Positions 25,286 through 33,858 of a DNA stretch of 64,000 nucleotides are shown one piece after another. Where the stretch lies: assembly GCF_900100875.1 (NCBI RefSeq), contig NZ_FNKQ01000005.1:223755-287754 (forward strand), written 5' to 3'. Both the position numbers and the translations under genes were made by a program. The DNA is from Halopelagius longus (GTDB lineage Archaea > Halobacteriota > Halobacteria > Halobacteriales > Haloferacaceae). Position 1 is the first letter of the stretch. Each line of letters opens with the position of its first letter. The notes beneath the pieces are model-generated. The model was given only the letters and a program-made list of their open reading frames with translations. It searched no databases and had not been told where the DNA came from.

Positions 25286-25531
25286 CTACTTTTCAGATTC
25301 CGACGAGGTAAGCCCGTAGTCTTTCGGGTCATACTCATCGGTGGCTGATAGGAGAAGTAGCAGTCCGAACGAAACGATAGAGATGTAGAATACGTCCAAC
25401 TGTAGTGGACCGACGGAAATGTAGTGTTCTCCCGAACTGGCGAAGATGACTGTTGCGACGATGCCAGCGATTCCAATAACTGCATAGTGATAGGTGTGTA
25501 TCTTAGTGTATAGCCGAAGCCACTTCCCCAT
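25286..25531 (-). CDS. Small two-TM membrane protein, unknown function
   Basis: The 81-residue product has two strongly hydrophobic segments (about 16-33 AVIGIAGIVATVIFAS and 46-63 VFYISIVSFGLLLLLS) joined by a short loop, with a charged C-terminal tail. Codon use is AT-richer than its neighbours, suggesting a more recently acquired or weakly selected gene. An overlapping 100-residue frame has no membrane pattern and is rejected. No family recognised. Confidence 0.6.
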   Translation of the reverse strand: MGKWLRLYTKIHTYHYAVIGIAGIVATVIFASSGEHYISVGPLQLDVFYISIVSFGLLLLLSATDEYDPKDYGLTSSESEK

Positions 25532-25698
25532 ACCAATTAAACAGACACCAGCAGTAAGGATTCTTCGGCGTTAGGCCCGAACACGCTACTGATCGAGCGA
25601 GTCACTCCGTCTCGTTGTAACGGAATCCCGCGAGTAGGAGTAAGATCAGATGCAGTGAGAGTGTGAGTCTCGATATCGCGCCGTCGCGTCGCCGGGCG

Positions 25699-26391
25699 TC
25701 AGGAACGCCACCGCTTGCTCCGCGTCGTGACGACGTCGGTCCGCGGACTGTAGTAGAGTATCGGGTCGCCCTCCGGGTGGTCGAACGCGTTCGCCTCGAA
25801 CAGCGTGTTCGCCTCGACGGTCCACTCCGCGTCGTAGAGCGGCCATCGTTCGTGGGAGATGTCCGTGTACCTAATCCGCCCGCTCGTGTCCTGCGTGTAC
25901 AGGCGTCGTCGCTCCGTCAGGAACTCGGTCAGCGACCCCGGTTCGGCCTCGAAGGGGTCGCCCGTCGGTCCGTAGGTGGCGGAGAACGTTACGGGTCGGT
26001 CGCCGGGGTGGAGCCGCCGGTTATCGAACCTGACGCGGCCGTCTTCGCCCTCCATCCGGATGCGGGAGTAGTAGTACGGCAGGTGGTGCGTCAGGCGCGC
26101 GCCGACGGTGGCGAGGAGACTGCTCGCGTCGAGGTTGAAGAAGTAGACCCCCTGCTCGCCGTTGCAGGTGACGTACGTCCGGAGGTTCAACTCCGGCACC
26201 GGGATGCCCAGCGACGCCGGGAGTCCCCGCGGGCGAACGTCGACGTTTCGGAAGGGGACGATGGAGAGCCACCCGGACCCGTCGCACTCCTGCACCGCGA
26301 GGGCGTCGGGGATGTGCGCGTCGATGACGTCCGCATCCACGCGCCAGTTGGCGAACAGGACGTGCTCCCACCCGAACGCTATCGGAATCAT
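25699..26391 (-). CDS. DUF2071 (YqjF-like) protein
   Basis: Starting at ATG 26391 the protein has 230 residues. The N-terminal region HVLFANWRVDADVIDAHIP, followed closely by GWLSIVPFRNVDVRPRGLP, is typical of DUF2071, a family with an acetoacetate decarboxylase-like beta fold. Its biochemical role is unknown. The frame can be extended 16 codons upstream, but the family normally begins shortly before the W-x-H-V-L-F motif. It is co-directional with the RDD gene just upstream. Confidence 0.82.
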   Translation of the reverse strand: MIPIAFGWEHVLFANWRVDADVIDAHIPDALAVQECDGSGWLSIVPFRNVDVRPRGLPASLGIPVPELNLRTYVTCNGEQGVYFFNLDASSLLATVGARLTHHLPYYYSRIRMEGEDGRVRFDNRRLHPGDRPVTFSATYGPTGDPFEAEPGSLTEFLTERRRLYTQDTSGRIRYTDISHERWPLYDAEWTVEANTLFEANAFDHPEGDPILYYSPRTDVVTTRSKRWRS

Positions 26392-26454
26392 ACCGACACG
26401 ACGAGACGACAGATTGTCAATGTATCCGCCGGGACTCACATCTCCGCTTTCTCG

Positions 26455-26871
26455 TCACACCGCCTCCTCGTCGCGGACGACGAGAGTTCCGGCGGCGACG
26501 TCTCCGAGTCGCCGACGGCCGTCCGTCAGCGCCATCGCGACGAACGCGAGGAGATAGCCCGCGGGGAGCCAATCGACGAACCGAAACAGCGTCCGAATCG
26601 TCGCCGCGGCGTACGTGCAGTCCCCGCCGTCCGCCGAGACGACGGCGATGCCGAACGCGCGCTTGCCGACGGTGCGTCCGAACGCGCCTTCGAGGACGAC
26701 GTGGTACGGAAAGCCGACGACGGCGGAGAGCGTCGCCGTCGCCGCGAGTCGCCGCCCCCGAGAGCGAACGAAGCGTCCCGTGACGGCGAAGAAAGCGCCG
26801 AGGAGGACGACGGCGTCCGCGAGAAACGCGAGTACTCGGCGGAGGACGAGGCCGTTGGTTGTCCGCGACAT
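26455..26871 (-). CDS. RDD-family membrane protein
   Basis: The 138-residue protein has the RDD pattern: VLRRVLAFLADAVVLL at the first membrane segment, then GRTVGKRAFGIAVVSADGG with the conserved G-K-x-x-[FL]-G-x-x-V, and RRRLGDVAAGTLVV at the end. Three hydrophobic segments are present. Some RDD proteins act as Na+/H+ antiporters or associate with other membrane factors; nothing here defines the role. It is 63 nt upstream of the DUF2071 gene and divergent from the GH43 gene. Confidence 0.85.
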   Translation of the reverse strand: MSRTTNGLVLRRVLAFLADAVVLLGAFFAVTGRFVRSRGRRLAATATLSAVVGFPYHVVLEGAFGRTVGKRAFGIAVVSADGGDCTYAAATIRTLFRFVDWLPAGYLLAFVAMALTDGRRRLGDVAAGTLVVRDEEAV

Positions 26872-27023
26872 GGATTGCCGATTCGCGACGCGGACACTTC
26901 GGCTCTTTCGCCGCCGACGGGACGGTCCGTCCGTCCGAAACGAGTCGTCGGGTACGGTCCGTTCTCCGCCCCGGTCGGAGACGGCGGGGCGAGCGTTTTC
27001 ACCGCGGGGACCGTAGCGGCGGT

Positions 27024-28040
27024 ATGCGACGGCGGAGGTTCCTCGCGGGGAGCGTCGGAGTCGCGGGACTCTCCGGGTGCGTCGGGTCGCCCGCGGACGG
27101 ATTCGGCGGGGAGTCGGCCGAGACGTATCGGAATCCGGTGTTCGGGCGGGTGTTCCCGGACCCGTCGGCGGTGCGCGCCGCGGACGGCACGTTCTACGCC
27201 TACGGGACCGAGGAAGACGGCGAGCGATTTCGACGCGTCCCGATAGTCGAGTCGACGGATCTGGTGAACTGGACGCGCGTCGGAGAGGCCTTCGAGGAGA
27301 AACCCGACTGGCGGGACGGCGCGTACCTGTGGGCGCCGGACGCGGTGCGGATGAACGGCCGGTACTACCTCTACTACTCGTACGCCGATTGGGGCGACGA
27401 GAACCCCGGCATCGGCGTCGCGACGAGCGACGACCCCGCCGGACCGTTCACCGACCGGGGGAAACTCTTCCGCGGCGACGAAATCGGCGTGGAGAACTCC
27501 ATCGACCCGATGGTCTTCCTCCGAGACGGTACGCCCTACCTCTTCTGGGGGAGTCGCCGGGGAATCTACGCGATACGGTTGCGTTCGGACGGGGTCGAGA
27601 CGGCGGGCGAGAAGACGCACGTCGCCGGTGACCACTACGAAGCGGCCTACGTCGTCGAACGCGACGGCCGGTACTACCTGTTCGTGTCCACGGGGACCTG
27701 CTGTGAAGGAACGTCGAGCACCTACCGCGTCCGAGTCGGCCGGTCGGACTCGTTGCTCGGAGCCTACGTGGACGCAGAGGGGAACGACCTCCGCGAGGCG
27801 AAGGGTCCCGTCGTCGTCGAAGGCGGGAACGGCTTCGTCGGCCCCGGCCACAACGCCGTCGTCACCGACGATGCCGGCGACGACTGGATGCTCTACCACG
27901 CCTACGAAGAGGGAGAGGGGTACGTAGCGGAGACGCCGCGGCGCGTCCTCATGCTGGACCGCATCGACTGGAGCGACGGGTGGCCGACGGTGGAGGGAAG
28001 GACGCCGAGTCGAGAGGCGCAAGTTCCCGAGATCGACTGA
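27024..28040 (+). CDS. GH43-family glycoside hydrolase, Tat lipoprotein (arabinan/arabinoxylan-acting)
   Basis: From ATG 27024 the product is 338 residues with a signal MRRRRFLAGSVGVAGLSGCV (twin Arg and lipobox Cys), so it acts outside the cell, anchored to the membrane. The five-bladed propeller family GH43 is indicated by FPDPSAVRAADGTFYAYGTE (catalytic base Asp), NSIDPMVFLRDG (pKa-modulating Asp) and HYEAAYVVERDGRYYLF (general acid Glu). Likely activity is alpha-L-arabinosidase, arabinanase or beta-xylosidase. It stands alone but fits the plant-polysaccharide theme of the window. Confidence 0.85.
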   Translation: MRRRRFLAGSVGVAGLSGCVGSPADGFGGESAETYRNPVFGRVFPDPSAVRAADGTFYAYGTEEDGERFRRVPIVESTDLVNWTRVGEAFEEKPDWRDGAYLWAPDAVRMNGRYYLYYSYADWGDENPGIGVATSDDPAGPFTDRGKLFRGDEIGVENSIDPMVFLRDGTPYLFWGSRRGIYAIRLRSDGVETAGEKTHVAGDHYEAAYVVERDGRYYLFVSTGTCCEGTSSTYRVRVGRSDSLLGAYVDAEGNDLREAKGPVVVEGGNGFVGPGHNAVVTDDAGDDWMLYHAYEEGEGYVAETPRRVLMLDRIDWSDGWPTVEGRTPSREAQVPEID

Positions 28041-28196
28041 CCGCGCTCCTCACTCCGGCCGGTAATAAACACGGAGGACCAATAGGGATAGAGCGCGACC
28101 GAGAGGCTCGAAGCGGTCCGTGAACCGCCCGTCACCGGTCAGCACGATTACACGCCGCGGAACGTTTTTGTACGGATAGGGTGACAGATTCGCTGA

Positions 28197-30437
28197 ATGT
28201 CCCTCCTGTTCGAGAAGGCGGTGGCCGCGTTCGACGCCGATTCTGCGTCACTCGCCGCGCGGGGCGACGTCGGGTCGTCCGACGCCGCCTTCGACGTTCC
28301 CACGACGACGGTCACGGAGTTCGCCGCCGCGCACGCGGAACTGGCGCACCCGGACCGCGACGAGTGGACGCGTATCCCGCTTCACGAACCCGATTCGGCC
28401 GCCCTGACGGGCGAGTACGTCGTCTACTCGGAGGGGTTGACCGACGAGGGTATGTTCGTCTACTACGACGCCGACGCCGATAGCCGCAAGCGCATCTCCC
28501 GGGAGGCGTTCGAGGAGTCGTCGCTCTGCGCGCAGATTCGGTTCTGGCACTCGGACTTCGTGCCCGAGGAACGCCCCGCCTACTACGACTCGCCCATCCA
28601 GAGCCCGGTCGAACCGTCGCGGACGGTGGACGGAGACCGGTTCTTCGGCGACCTGCGGAGCCACGTCGCCGCGGAACGCGAACGGGCGCGCGAGGAACGC
28701 GAGCGACGCGCCCGCGACGCGACGCCGACGGAGTGGTGCGACTCCGGCGGGGACGGGATTCCGACGCTGAAGCGCACGGGGACGAACCCCGACGGGGAGT
28801 ACGAGTTCGCCGTCGCGGGCGACTGCATCCCCGAGGGCGAGTGGTCGATTCGCGACACCTTCGGCGTCTACGAGGGCAACGAGGTGCTCCTCCACCCGCC
28901 GAACGCAGAGACTGCCCCGGGCTCGTTTCCCCTCCGCGCGACGGTGGCGGAGATTCGCGGCCGGCGCCTCCGCCTGTCGGTAGCGTGGGAGTCCGTCGAG
29001 GACCGCGCCTCCGTGGGGTCGTTTCTCGCGCCGAAGCGCCACGGGTACGGCGCGGTTCTCCTGTTGAACCCCGTCCCGTTCGACCGGGAACGAGAGGCCA
29101 TAGACGACGTCGAGTCCCGGTCGTCGCTCGCGGACGCCCTCACCGGTCGCCGCAGACTCACCTTCGGAAGCGACCGCGCGGCGACCAGTTCCACCCACGA
29201 CGTCGAACTCAACCAAGAACAGCAGGAAGCCGTCGAACACGCGCTTCTCGCGGACGACGTCTGCTGTATCCACGGCCCGCCGGGGACGGGCAAGACGCGA
29301 ACGCTCGTCGAAATCGTCCGTCGGGCGGCCCAGAGCGGCCGGTCCGTCCTCGTCTGTGCGGACTCGAATCAGGCGGTCGACAACCTCGTCGTCGGTTCGT
29401 CGACCGAATCCGAGGCCGACGAACGGTCGCTCCACGCCTACGCGCAACACGGCGCGGAGGAGTTCGTCCTCGCCAGACGGAACTACCGCCGGTCCTCTCG
29501 GTCACTCGTCCGAGACGCCTACGGGACGACGCGACCCGAGGACGCCGACGTGGTCGCCTCCACCAACGGGAGTGCCGCCGCGCTTCCGCCCCGGTTCGAC
29601 CTCGTGGTGATGGACGAGGCGACGCAGGCGACGTGTACCTCCGCGTGCGTTCCGCTCTCGAGGGGGGAGACCCTGGTCCTCGCGGGCGACCACAGGCAAC
29701 TGCCGCCGTACAGCGCGTCGGAGTCGCCGCCGGAGTCCGCGGGCGGACTCTCCATCTTCGAGCACGTGTACGCCGAGGGCGGCGTCTACGAGGGCGTCGG
29801 CGTCCAACTCCGGACGCAGTACCGGATGCACCGCGACGTGGTCCACTTCCCGAACCGCCGGTTCTACGGTCGAACGCTCAGAAACGGCCGCGACGTCTCC
29901 GCCGTCGCGGGACTCGACGCTCTCCGGGGGTTCCACGTCGTCGGCGAGGAACGACGGGCGGGCAACTCCTACGTCAACGAGACGGAGGCGCGACTCGTAA
30001 CACACCTCGCGAGCGAAGTCGTCGCCGAGGAGTCGAACGGCGTCGGTCCGGCCGATATCGGCGTCATCACGCCCTACAGCGCGCAGGTGGACGCGATTCG
30101 GGATTCGCTACGCGAACACGTCTCGGGCGGCGAGCGAATCACCGTCGATACGGTGGACTCCTTCCAGGGGAGCGAACGGGACGCGGTGTTTCTCTCTCTC
30201 GTCAGAAGTAACGAGGCGGGCCGCGTCGGGTTCATGGGTCGCCGGCCCGACGGCCCCCGCCGACTCAACGTCGCGTTGACGCGGGCGGGGAAACACTGTA
30301 GCGTCGTCGCGAACTGGAACGTCTTCCGCGGGCGGGACGCCGACCACGAGTGCACCGACCTCTACGACGACTTCCACTCGTTCCTCGACGACACCGGGCG
30401 ACTGAAACGCGTCGAACCGGAGTTCATCCCCGTCTGA
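28197..30437 (+). CDS. Superfamily 1 DNA2/UPF1-like helicase
   Basis: The 746-residue protein has an N-terminal region of about 335 residues without recognised motifs (an OB-like segment is possible), then a full SF1 helicase core. Motif I is CIHGPPGTGKTRTLVEIV, motif II DEATQAT, motif III AGDHRQLPPYSA, motif IV QLRTQYRMH, motif V TVDSFQGSERDAVFLSLVRS and motif VI RRLNVALTRAGKH. These place it with the UPF1/DNA2/SMUBP2-like helicases, which act on DNA or RNA ends. Similar haloarchaeal proteins are usually annotated AAA-type or DNA2-like. No partner gene is visible next to it. Confidence 0.9.
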   Translation: MSLLFEKAVAAFDADSASLAARGDVGSSDAAFDVPTTTVTEFAAAHAELAHPDRDEWTRIPLHEPDSAALTGEYVVYSEGLTDEGMFVYYDADADSRKRISREAFEESSLCAQIRFWHSDFVPEERPAYYDSPIQSPVEPSRTVDGDRFFGDLRSHVAAERERAREERERRARDATPTEWCDSGGDGIPTLKRTGTNPDGEYEFAVAGDCIPEGEWSIRDTFGVYEGNEVLLHPPNAETAPGSFPLRATVAEIRGRRLRLSVAWESVEDRASVGSFLAPKRHGYGAVLLLNPVPFDREREAIDDVESRSSLADALTGRRRLTFGSDRAATSSTHDVELNQEQQEAVEHALLADDVCCIHGPPGTGKTRTLVEIVRRAAQSGRSVLVCADSNQAVDNLVVGSSTESEADERSLHAYAQHGAEEFVLARRNYRRSSRSLVRDAYGTTRPEDADVVASTNGSAAALPPRFDLVVMDEATQATCTSACVPLSRGETLVLAGDHRQLPPYSASESPPESAGGLSIFEHVYAEGGVYEGVGVQLRTQYRMHRDVVHFPNRRFYGRTLRNGRDVSAVAGLDALRGFHVVGEERRAGNSYVNETEARLVTHLASEVVAEESNGVGPADIGVITPYSAQVDAIRDSLREHVSGGERITVDTVDSFQGSERDAVFLSLVRSNEAGRVGFMGRRPDGPRRLNVALTRAGKHCSVVANWNVFRGRDADHECTDLYDDFHSFLDDTGRLKRVEPEFIPV

Positions 30438-30457
30438 GAACTGTCGAGTCGATGTGT

Positions 30458-30631
30458 CTACTGTGCAGTAGAGTAAACCTCGACCCAGAGATAATACATC
30501 CCACCGATGGCGTAGAGCACGCCCCCGAATGAGAATATCCAATCATCTGCTATGGCAAAGGAAACCGCTTGGAGAAGACCGAGGGCGACCAATGCCAGTC
30601 CGACGAGCGTGTTGAGTCGTCTTCGCTCCAT
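30458..30631 (-). CDS. Very small two-TM membrane protein (57 aa)
   Basis: A frame from ATG 30631 to TAG 30458 encodes 57 residues: a basic start MERRRLNTLV, a hydrophobic segment GLALVALGLLQAVSFAIA, a turn with DDW, a second hydrophobic segment FSFGGVLYAIGGMYYLW and a short tail. The hydrophobic two-helix plan and the fit between the helicase stop and an AT-rich upstream region (TTATAAA at about 30652-30659 on the complementary strand) support a real gene. No family recognised. Confidence 0.6.
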   Translation of the reverse strand: MERRRLNTLVGLALVALGLLQAVSFAIADDWIFSFGGVLYAIGGMYYLWVEVYSTAQ

Positions 30632-30781
30632 ACAGGTTGGTCTAATTACAATTTTATAAATATGTCACTTTCCTGAGCGATGTGTGCTCGGCCTGTACGT
30701 AGCAATTGTTTCGGGGTCGATACTAAATAAAGAAATCGCAGTACTAACTACCGTAAAGAGTTCACGGGCCCGTCTCGGCGA

Positions 30782-31444
30782 TTACTGCCCCGGTCCTCGT
30801 TCCTCGTACGGTTGAATGACGACGAACCCGCCCTCCTCCGCGAAGTGGAGTTGGTACGTCTCGCCGGAGGACCGACCGAGGACGCTCTTGATGCTCACGT
30901 CGCGCTTCGAGGAGGGCGAGACGTCGCTACTCCACGCTACGGTGGCGTTGGGGTCGGTGCTGACGGGTGTCGGGACGACCAGCGGTTTGCCGTGGGTGGT
31001 GATGGCGACGTGTCCCGGCCCGCGGAGGAAGACGTTGAACAGTCCGCCGGAGGAGGCGCCGGCGATGCTGCTCAGCATCTTGATGTCCCAGTCGATGCTC
31101 TCCTCGAAGGCGAGCACGTCGTTGCCGTTGACGCTTATCTCGTCGTCGGCGTCGAGTTCCAGAATCTGGACCTCCTTCCCCTGGTCGGCGAGGTAGAGGT
31201 GACCCGTACCGGTCGCCTGCATCATCACCGCGCCCTCGCCGGTGGCTTTCTTCTTCAGCATCCCCGTCAGGCCGCCGGAGGACTTCCGCTCGAAGGAGAT
31301 GTCGCCGGTGTAGCCGGCCATCGACCCGGCCTTCGCCATGACGCTGCCGTCTAAATCGACGTCTAACAGCTTCGAGTTCTCCAACTCGAAGGTCTGTCCG
31401 GTCTCTGTCGGTGCGTGCGAGTTGACGAATTCGTCTAGATTCAT
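30782..31444 (-). CDS. AIM24-family protein (TIGR00266 type)
   Basis: From ATG 31444 the protein has 220 residues. The AIM24 beta-sandwich pattern is clear: FELENSKLLDVDL and GSVMAKAGSMAGYTGDISFE at the N-terminus, GEGAVMMQATGTGHLYLADQ, then GASSGGLFNVFLRGPGHVAI and a final pair of strands. Bacterial and archaeal members are of unknown function; the mitochondrial namesake is an inner-membrane organisation factor. No signal or membrane segment. It is downstream of orc1/cdc6 on the same strand, separated by a G-rich repeat. Confidence 0.88.
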   Translation of the reverse strand: MNLDEFVNSHAPTETGQTFELENSKLLDVDLDGSVMAKAGSMAGYTGDISFERKSSGGLTGMLKKKATGEGAVMMQATGTGHLYLADQGKEVQILELDADDEISVNGNDVLAFEESIDWDIKMLSSIAGASSGGLFNVFLRGPGHVAITTHGKPLVVPTPVSTDPNATVAWSSDVSPSSKRDVSIKSVLGRSSGETYQLHFAEEGGFVVIQPYEERGPGQ

Positions 31445-31539
31445 CGTGGGGACTCCGAGTCGCACAGGGCGACTTCGCTCCGAAGAATGTCACTCTGACA
31501 AGATAAAGGTGCGCTCACCGTTCGGCGGTTTCGGACAGG

Positions 31540-31630
31540 GTCCGTCGGGGGTGTCGGAAGGAGTCTGTCGGGGGTGTCGGAAGGAGTCTGTCGGGGGTGC
31601 GGGAGGGGTCCGTCGTAGGCGTTGGGAGGA
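31540..31630. repeat. G-rich 23-bp tandem repeat
   Basis: Units beginning GTCYGTCGGGGGTGTCGGAA recur at 31540, 31563, 31586 (22-23 bp) and, degenerate, at 31608. Each has a run of five G. The block lies between the AIM24 promoter and the 3' end of orc1/cdc6, beside an origin box at 31700. Confidence 0.75.
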
Positions 31631-31699
31631 ACACGTTGAGGGGTCGGACGGGACTCGTCGGAGGCGTCGAGAGGAGCGAAAGAAGGGGGAGGGGGTGAC

Positions 31700-31719
31700 A
31701 CCCCTCGTTCAGAGTGAAA
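31700..31719 (-). repeat. Origin recognition box downstream of orc1/cdc6
   Basis: ACCCCTCGTTCAGAGTGAAA, a perfect copy of the box found upstream of the gene, 61 nt beyond the orc1/cdc6 stop. With the upstream cluster it brackets the gene. Confidence 0.8.
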
Positions 31720-31779
31720 ACGTCCGGTAAGGAGGGGGTACGTGGGTGAGCGGCGGAAGATGGCGGAAGCGGCGTTCGG

Positions 31780-33075
31780 CTATCGATTCGTTCCGAGCGT
31801 CGATTGCGAGCCGTTGCGGTTCCCCTCCATCGAGGCGAGGTCCTCGACGGTCGGCAGGTCGTCGAGGCTGGCGTCGCGGCGAACCGCCTTGACGATGTGG
31901 CGGGGGTCGGTGACGAGTCGGTGGAGGAGGTAACTGCCCTGCGACCGACCGCCGCCGGTCTTGTTCGACTCGATGACGCCGAGGAACGCCTGCTCTTTCA
32001 ACTGCTTGTACAGGCCGTTCTCGGTGACGGGTTCGAAGCCGGCGACGTCGCACATCTGCTCGTAGCGCTCGTATATCTGCCGCGTCGAGTACGTCCCCTC
32101 GTCGCCGACGATGACGAGACTCGAGAGGGCGTACAGCGCGAGTTTCGCGTGGATGGTGCCGCCGCTCGTCAGCTCCTCGACGCGGTTTATCTCGGCGATG
32201 TCTTGGGCCTGCCGGATGTGCTCTTTCGTGACCGTCGAGTCGTCGTTCCGCCGGGCGAGTTCGCCCGCCTCTTTCAGGATGTCGATGGCCTTCCGGGCGT
32301 CGCCGTGTTTCTTCGCCGCGAGCGCCGCACACAGTTGGATGGTACCGCTGGCGAGGACGCCCCGTTGGAAGGCGTCTTCGCGGTTGCGCATGATTTCGCG
32401 GAGTTGGTCGGCATCGTAAGGGTGGAAGAACAGCTCTCGGTGGCCGAAGCTCGAGTCGATTCGCTCGTCGAGGGACTCCCGGTACTGTATCTTGTTGCTG
32501 ATGCCGACGACGCCGATGTAGCTCTCCGTCTTGTTCGCCTCTCGCGCGCGGGAGAGTTGCATCAGGATGTTCGAGTTGGTGAGCTTGTCTATCTCGTCGA
32601 GGATGACGACGAGAGCGTCGTAGTGGTCGTCGAGGATACGCCAGACGTGTCGGTAGTACTCCATCGTTCCGACGCCGCGCGTCGGTATCTCTCGTTCGTA
32701 CTCCGTCGCTCGCTTCAGTTCCGTGGCGAGTTGTCTGGTCGCTCTCGTCTCCGTGTCGGCCTCCGAGCAATCGACGTAGACGACGCCGCAGGCGATGCCG
32801 TTCGCTTCGGCGGCGTTCTGCGCGCGACTGGCGACGTGGCGGGAGACGAGGCTCTTTCCCGTCCCGGTCTTCCCGTATATCATCACGTTGTTCGGCGGGT
32901 CCCCGCGGACGATGGCACCGATCTCGTCGGCGACGCTCTGTATCTCCTCGTCGCGGCCGACGATGCGGTTCTCTTCGGGGACGTGGCCGACGTGGAGGAG
33001 CTCCTTCCTCGCGAAGATGGGGTCTTGGTCGGCGAACAACGGGTCCCCCACCTCCTCTCCCTCCTCGTCTGACAT
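31780..33075 (-). CDS. orc: Orc1/Cdc6 replication initiator
   Basis: The 431-residue AAA+ initiator shows Walker A GKTGTGKS at residues 68-75, Walker B LVVILDEID at 155-163, sensor 1 around GVVGISNKIQYRESLDERID, sensor 2 arginine in HGDARKAIDILKEAGELA, and a C-terminal winged helix (RQIYERYEQMCDVAGFEPVT, then LYKQLKEQAFLGVIE). It should bind the adjacent origin boxes and load the MCM helicase. Haloarchaea carry several paralogues, each usually specific for the boxes next to its own gene, and the strong box cluster upstream fits this. Start ATG 33075 is supported by a TATA element at 33094-33106. Confidence 0.95.
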   Translation of the reverse strand: MSDEEGEEVGDPLFADQDPIFARKELLHVGHVPEENRIVGRDEEIQSVADEIGAIVRGDPPNNVMIYGKTGTGKSLVSRHVASRAQNAAEANGIACGVVYVDCSEADTETRATRQLATELKRATEYEREIPTRGVGTMEYYRHVWRILDDHYDALVVILDEIDKLTNSNILMQLSRAREANKTESYIGVVGISNKIQYRESLDERIDSSFGHRELFFHPYDADQLREIMRNREDAFQRGVLASGTIQLCAALAAKKHGDARKAIDILKEAGELARRNDDSTVTKEHIRQAQDIAEINRVEELTSGGTIHAKLALYALSSLVIVGDEGTYSTRQIYERYEQMCDVAGFEPVTENGLYKQLKEQAFLGVIESNKTGGGRSQGSYLLHRLVTDPRHIVKAVRRDASLDDLPTVEDLASMEGNRNGSQSTLGTNR

Positions 33076-33093
33076 ACACCACCAACCACACTA

Positions 33094-33106
33094 GATAATA
33101 ATAAAC
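33094..33106 (-). promoter_or_regulatory. TATA element of orc1/cdc6
   Basis: On the minus strand TTTATTATTATC lies 19-31 nt upstream of the ATG. A degenerate origin box (33114-33130) adjoins it, so the initiator could autoregulate. Confidence 0.6.
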
Positions 33107-33113
33107 CTATGGG

Positions 33114-33420
33114 ACCTCACTCAGAGTGATAGCGCCGTTCGAGAAGCCGTATCGAACGAGGGAATCGGACGACGATGGTATCTAACACGCCGTCTGCGGT
33201 CAGAGTGAACTTCCGTTCCCGTTCCGGTTCCGCTCTTCCCTCTCCTTTTCTCTCTCTTCTCTCCTCTAGTTTTCTTTCTAGTTTTTTCTAGTTTAGTTGT
33301 AATTTTCTCTCTTCTTCTCCTTTCTCTTCTCCACACCCCTCCCCCACCCCTCGTTCAGAGTGAAACGCCGATACGAGAGACTAGGGTCTCTCTCGACGAC
33401 ACCCCTCGTTCAGAGTGATA
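33114..33420 (-). repeat. Left arm of origin boxes (minus orientation)
   Basis: Full boxes: 33346-33365 (ACCCCTCGTTCAGAGTGAAA) and 33401-33420 (same with GATA end). Degenerate or half copies: 33114-33130 (ACCTCACTCAGAGTGAT) and 33197-33210 (GGTCAGAGTGAAC). All have the C-run to the left, opposite to the right arm. Confidence 0.85.
33235..33340. other. Pyrimidine-rich, partly AT-rich tract: candidate duplex unwinding element
   Basis: The plus strand is almost purely T and C over about 100 nt, with an AT-rich core at about 33268-33306 (short AGTTTT/CTAGTTTAGTTGT segments). It is the most easily melted DNA of the origin region and lies between degenerate and full origin boxes, so it is the best candidate unwinding element. 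Confidence 0.6.
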
Positions 33421-33556
33421 ATGCGGACGGAGAAAAGCCAAGAAACGGATGCTATCTGGATTAGCCGCTTTGTCGGAACGACTATCCCGGGGTGTCGTCG
33501 GTTCGTTTCGCCTCTCCGAACTCTCTCCGAAACCGTCGGATACCCCCTCTCACCGT

Positions 33557-33858
33557 TTTCACTCTGAACGAGGGGTGGGGGTGTCCGCCCGGTTCGTGGT
33601 AAATGCTAACGTGGTAGTGTCTCCCTCCTTCGCGCGGTTCTCACCGCCGGGTGGGGTCGGACCGATACAGTCTGAACGAGGGGTGGGTGTACCCCCGAGA
33701 GGGGTCCCGTTTCGATGCTCTCGCCTCGACCCGACAACTGTTTGGACCGACTCCCCGCTACCGGCCGTCGCTTTACACTCTGAACGAGGGGTCCCCCCGC
33801 GCCGAGGGCGTCCGTCCGAATCCGCGAGGGTCCGCCGTTTTAACTCTGAACGAGGGGT
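33557..33858 (+). repeat. Right arm of origin boxes (plus orientation)
   Basis: Four copies ending CTGAACGAGGGGT: 33557-33576, 33665-33684, 33773-33792 and 33839-33858. The first three start exactly 108 bp apart, about ten helical turns, and the fourth 66 bp further on. The orientation is inverted relative to the left arm. Confidence 0.88.

Noticed and set aside
31804..33072. 422-codon plus-strand frame opposite orc1/cdc6
   Set aside because: The minus-strand protein has Walker A/B and winged-helix motifs; the antisense frame has none.
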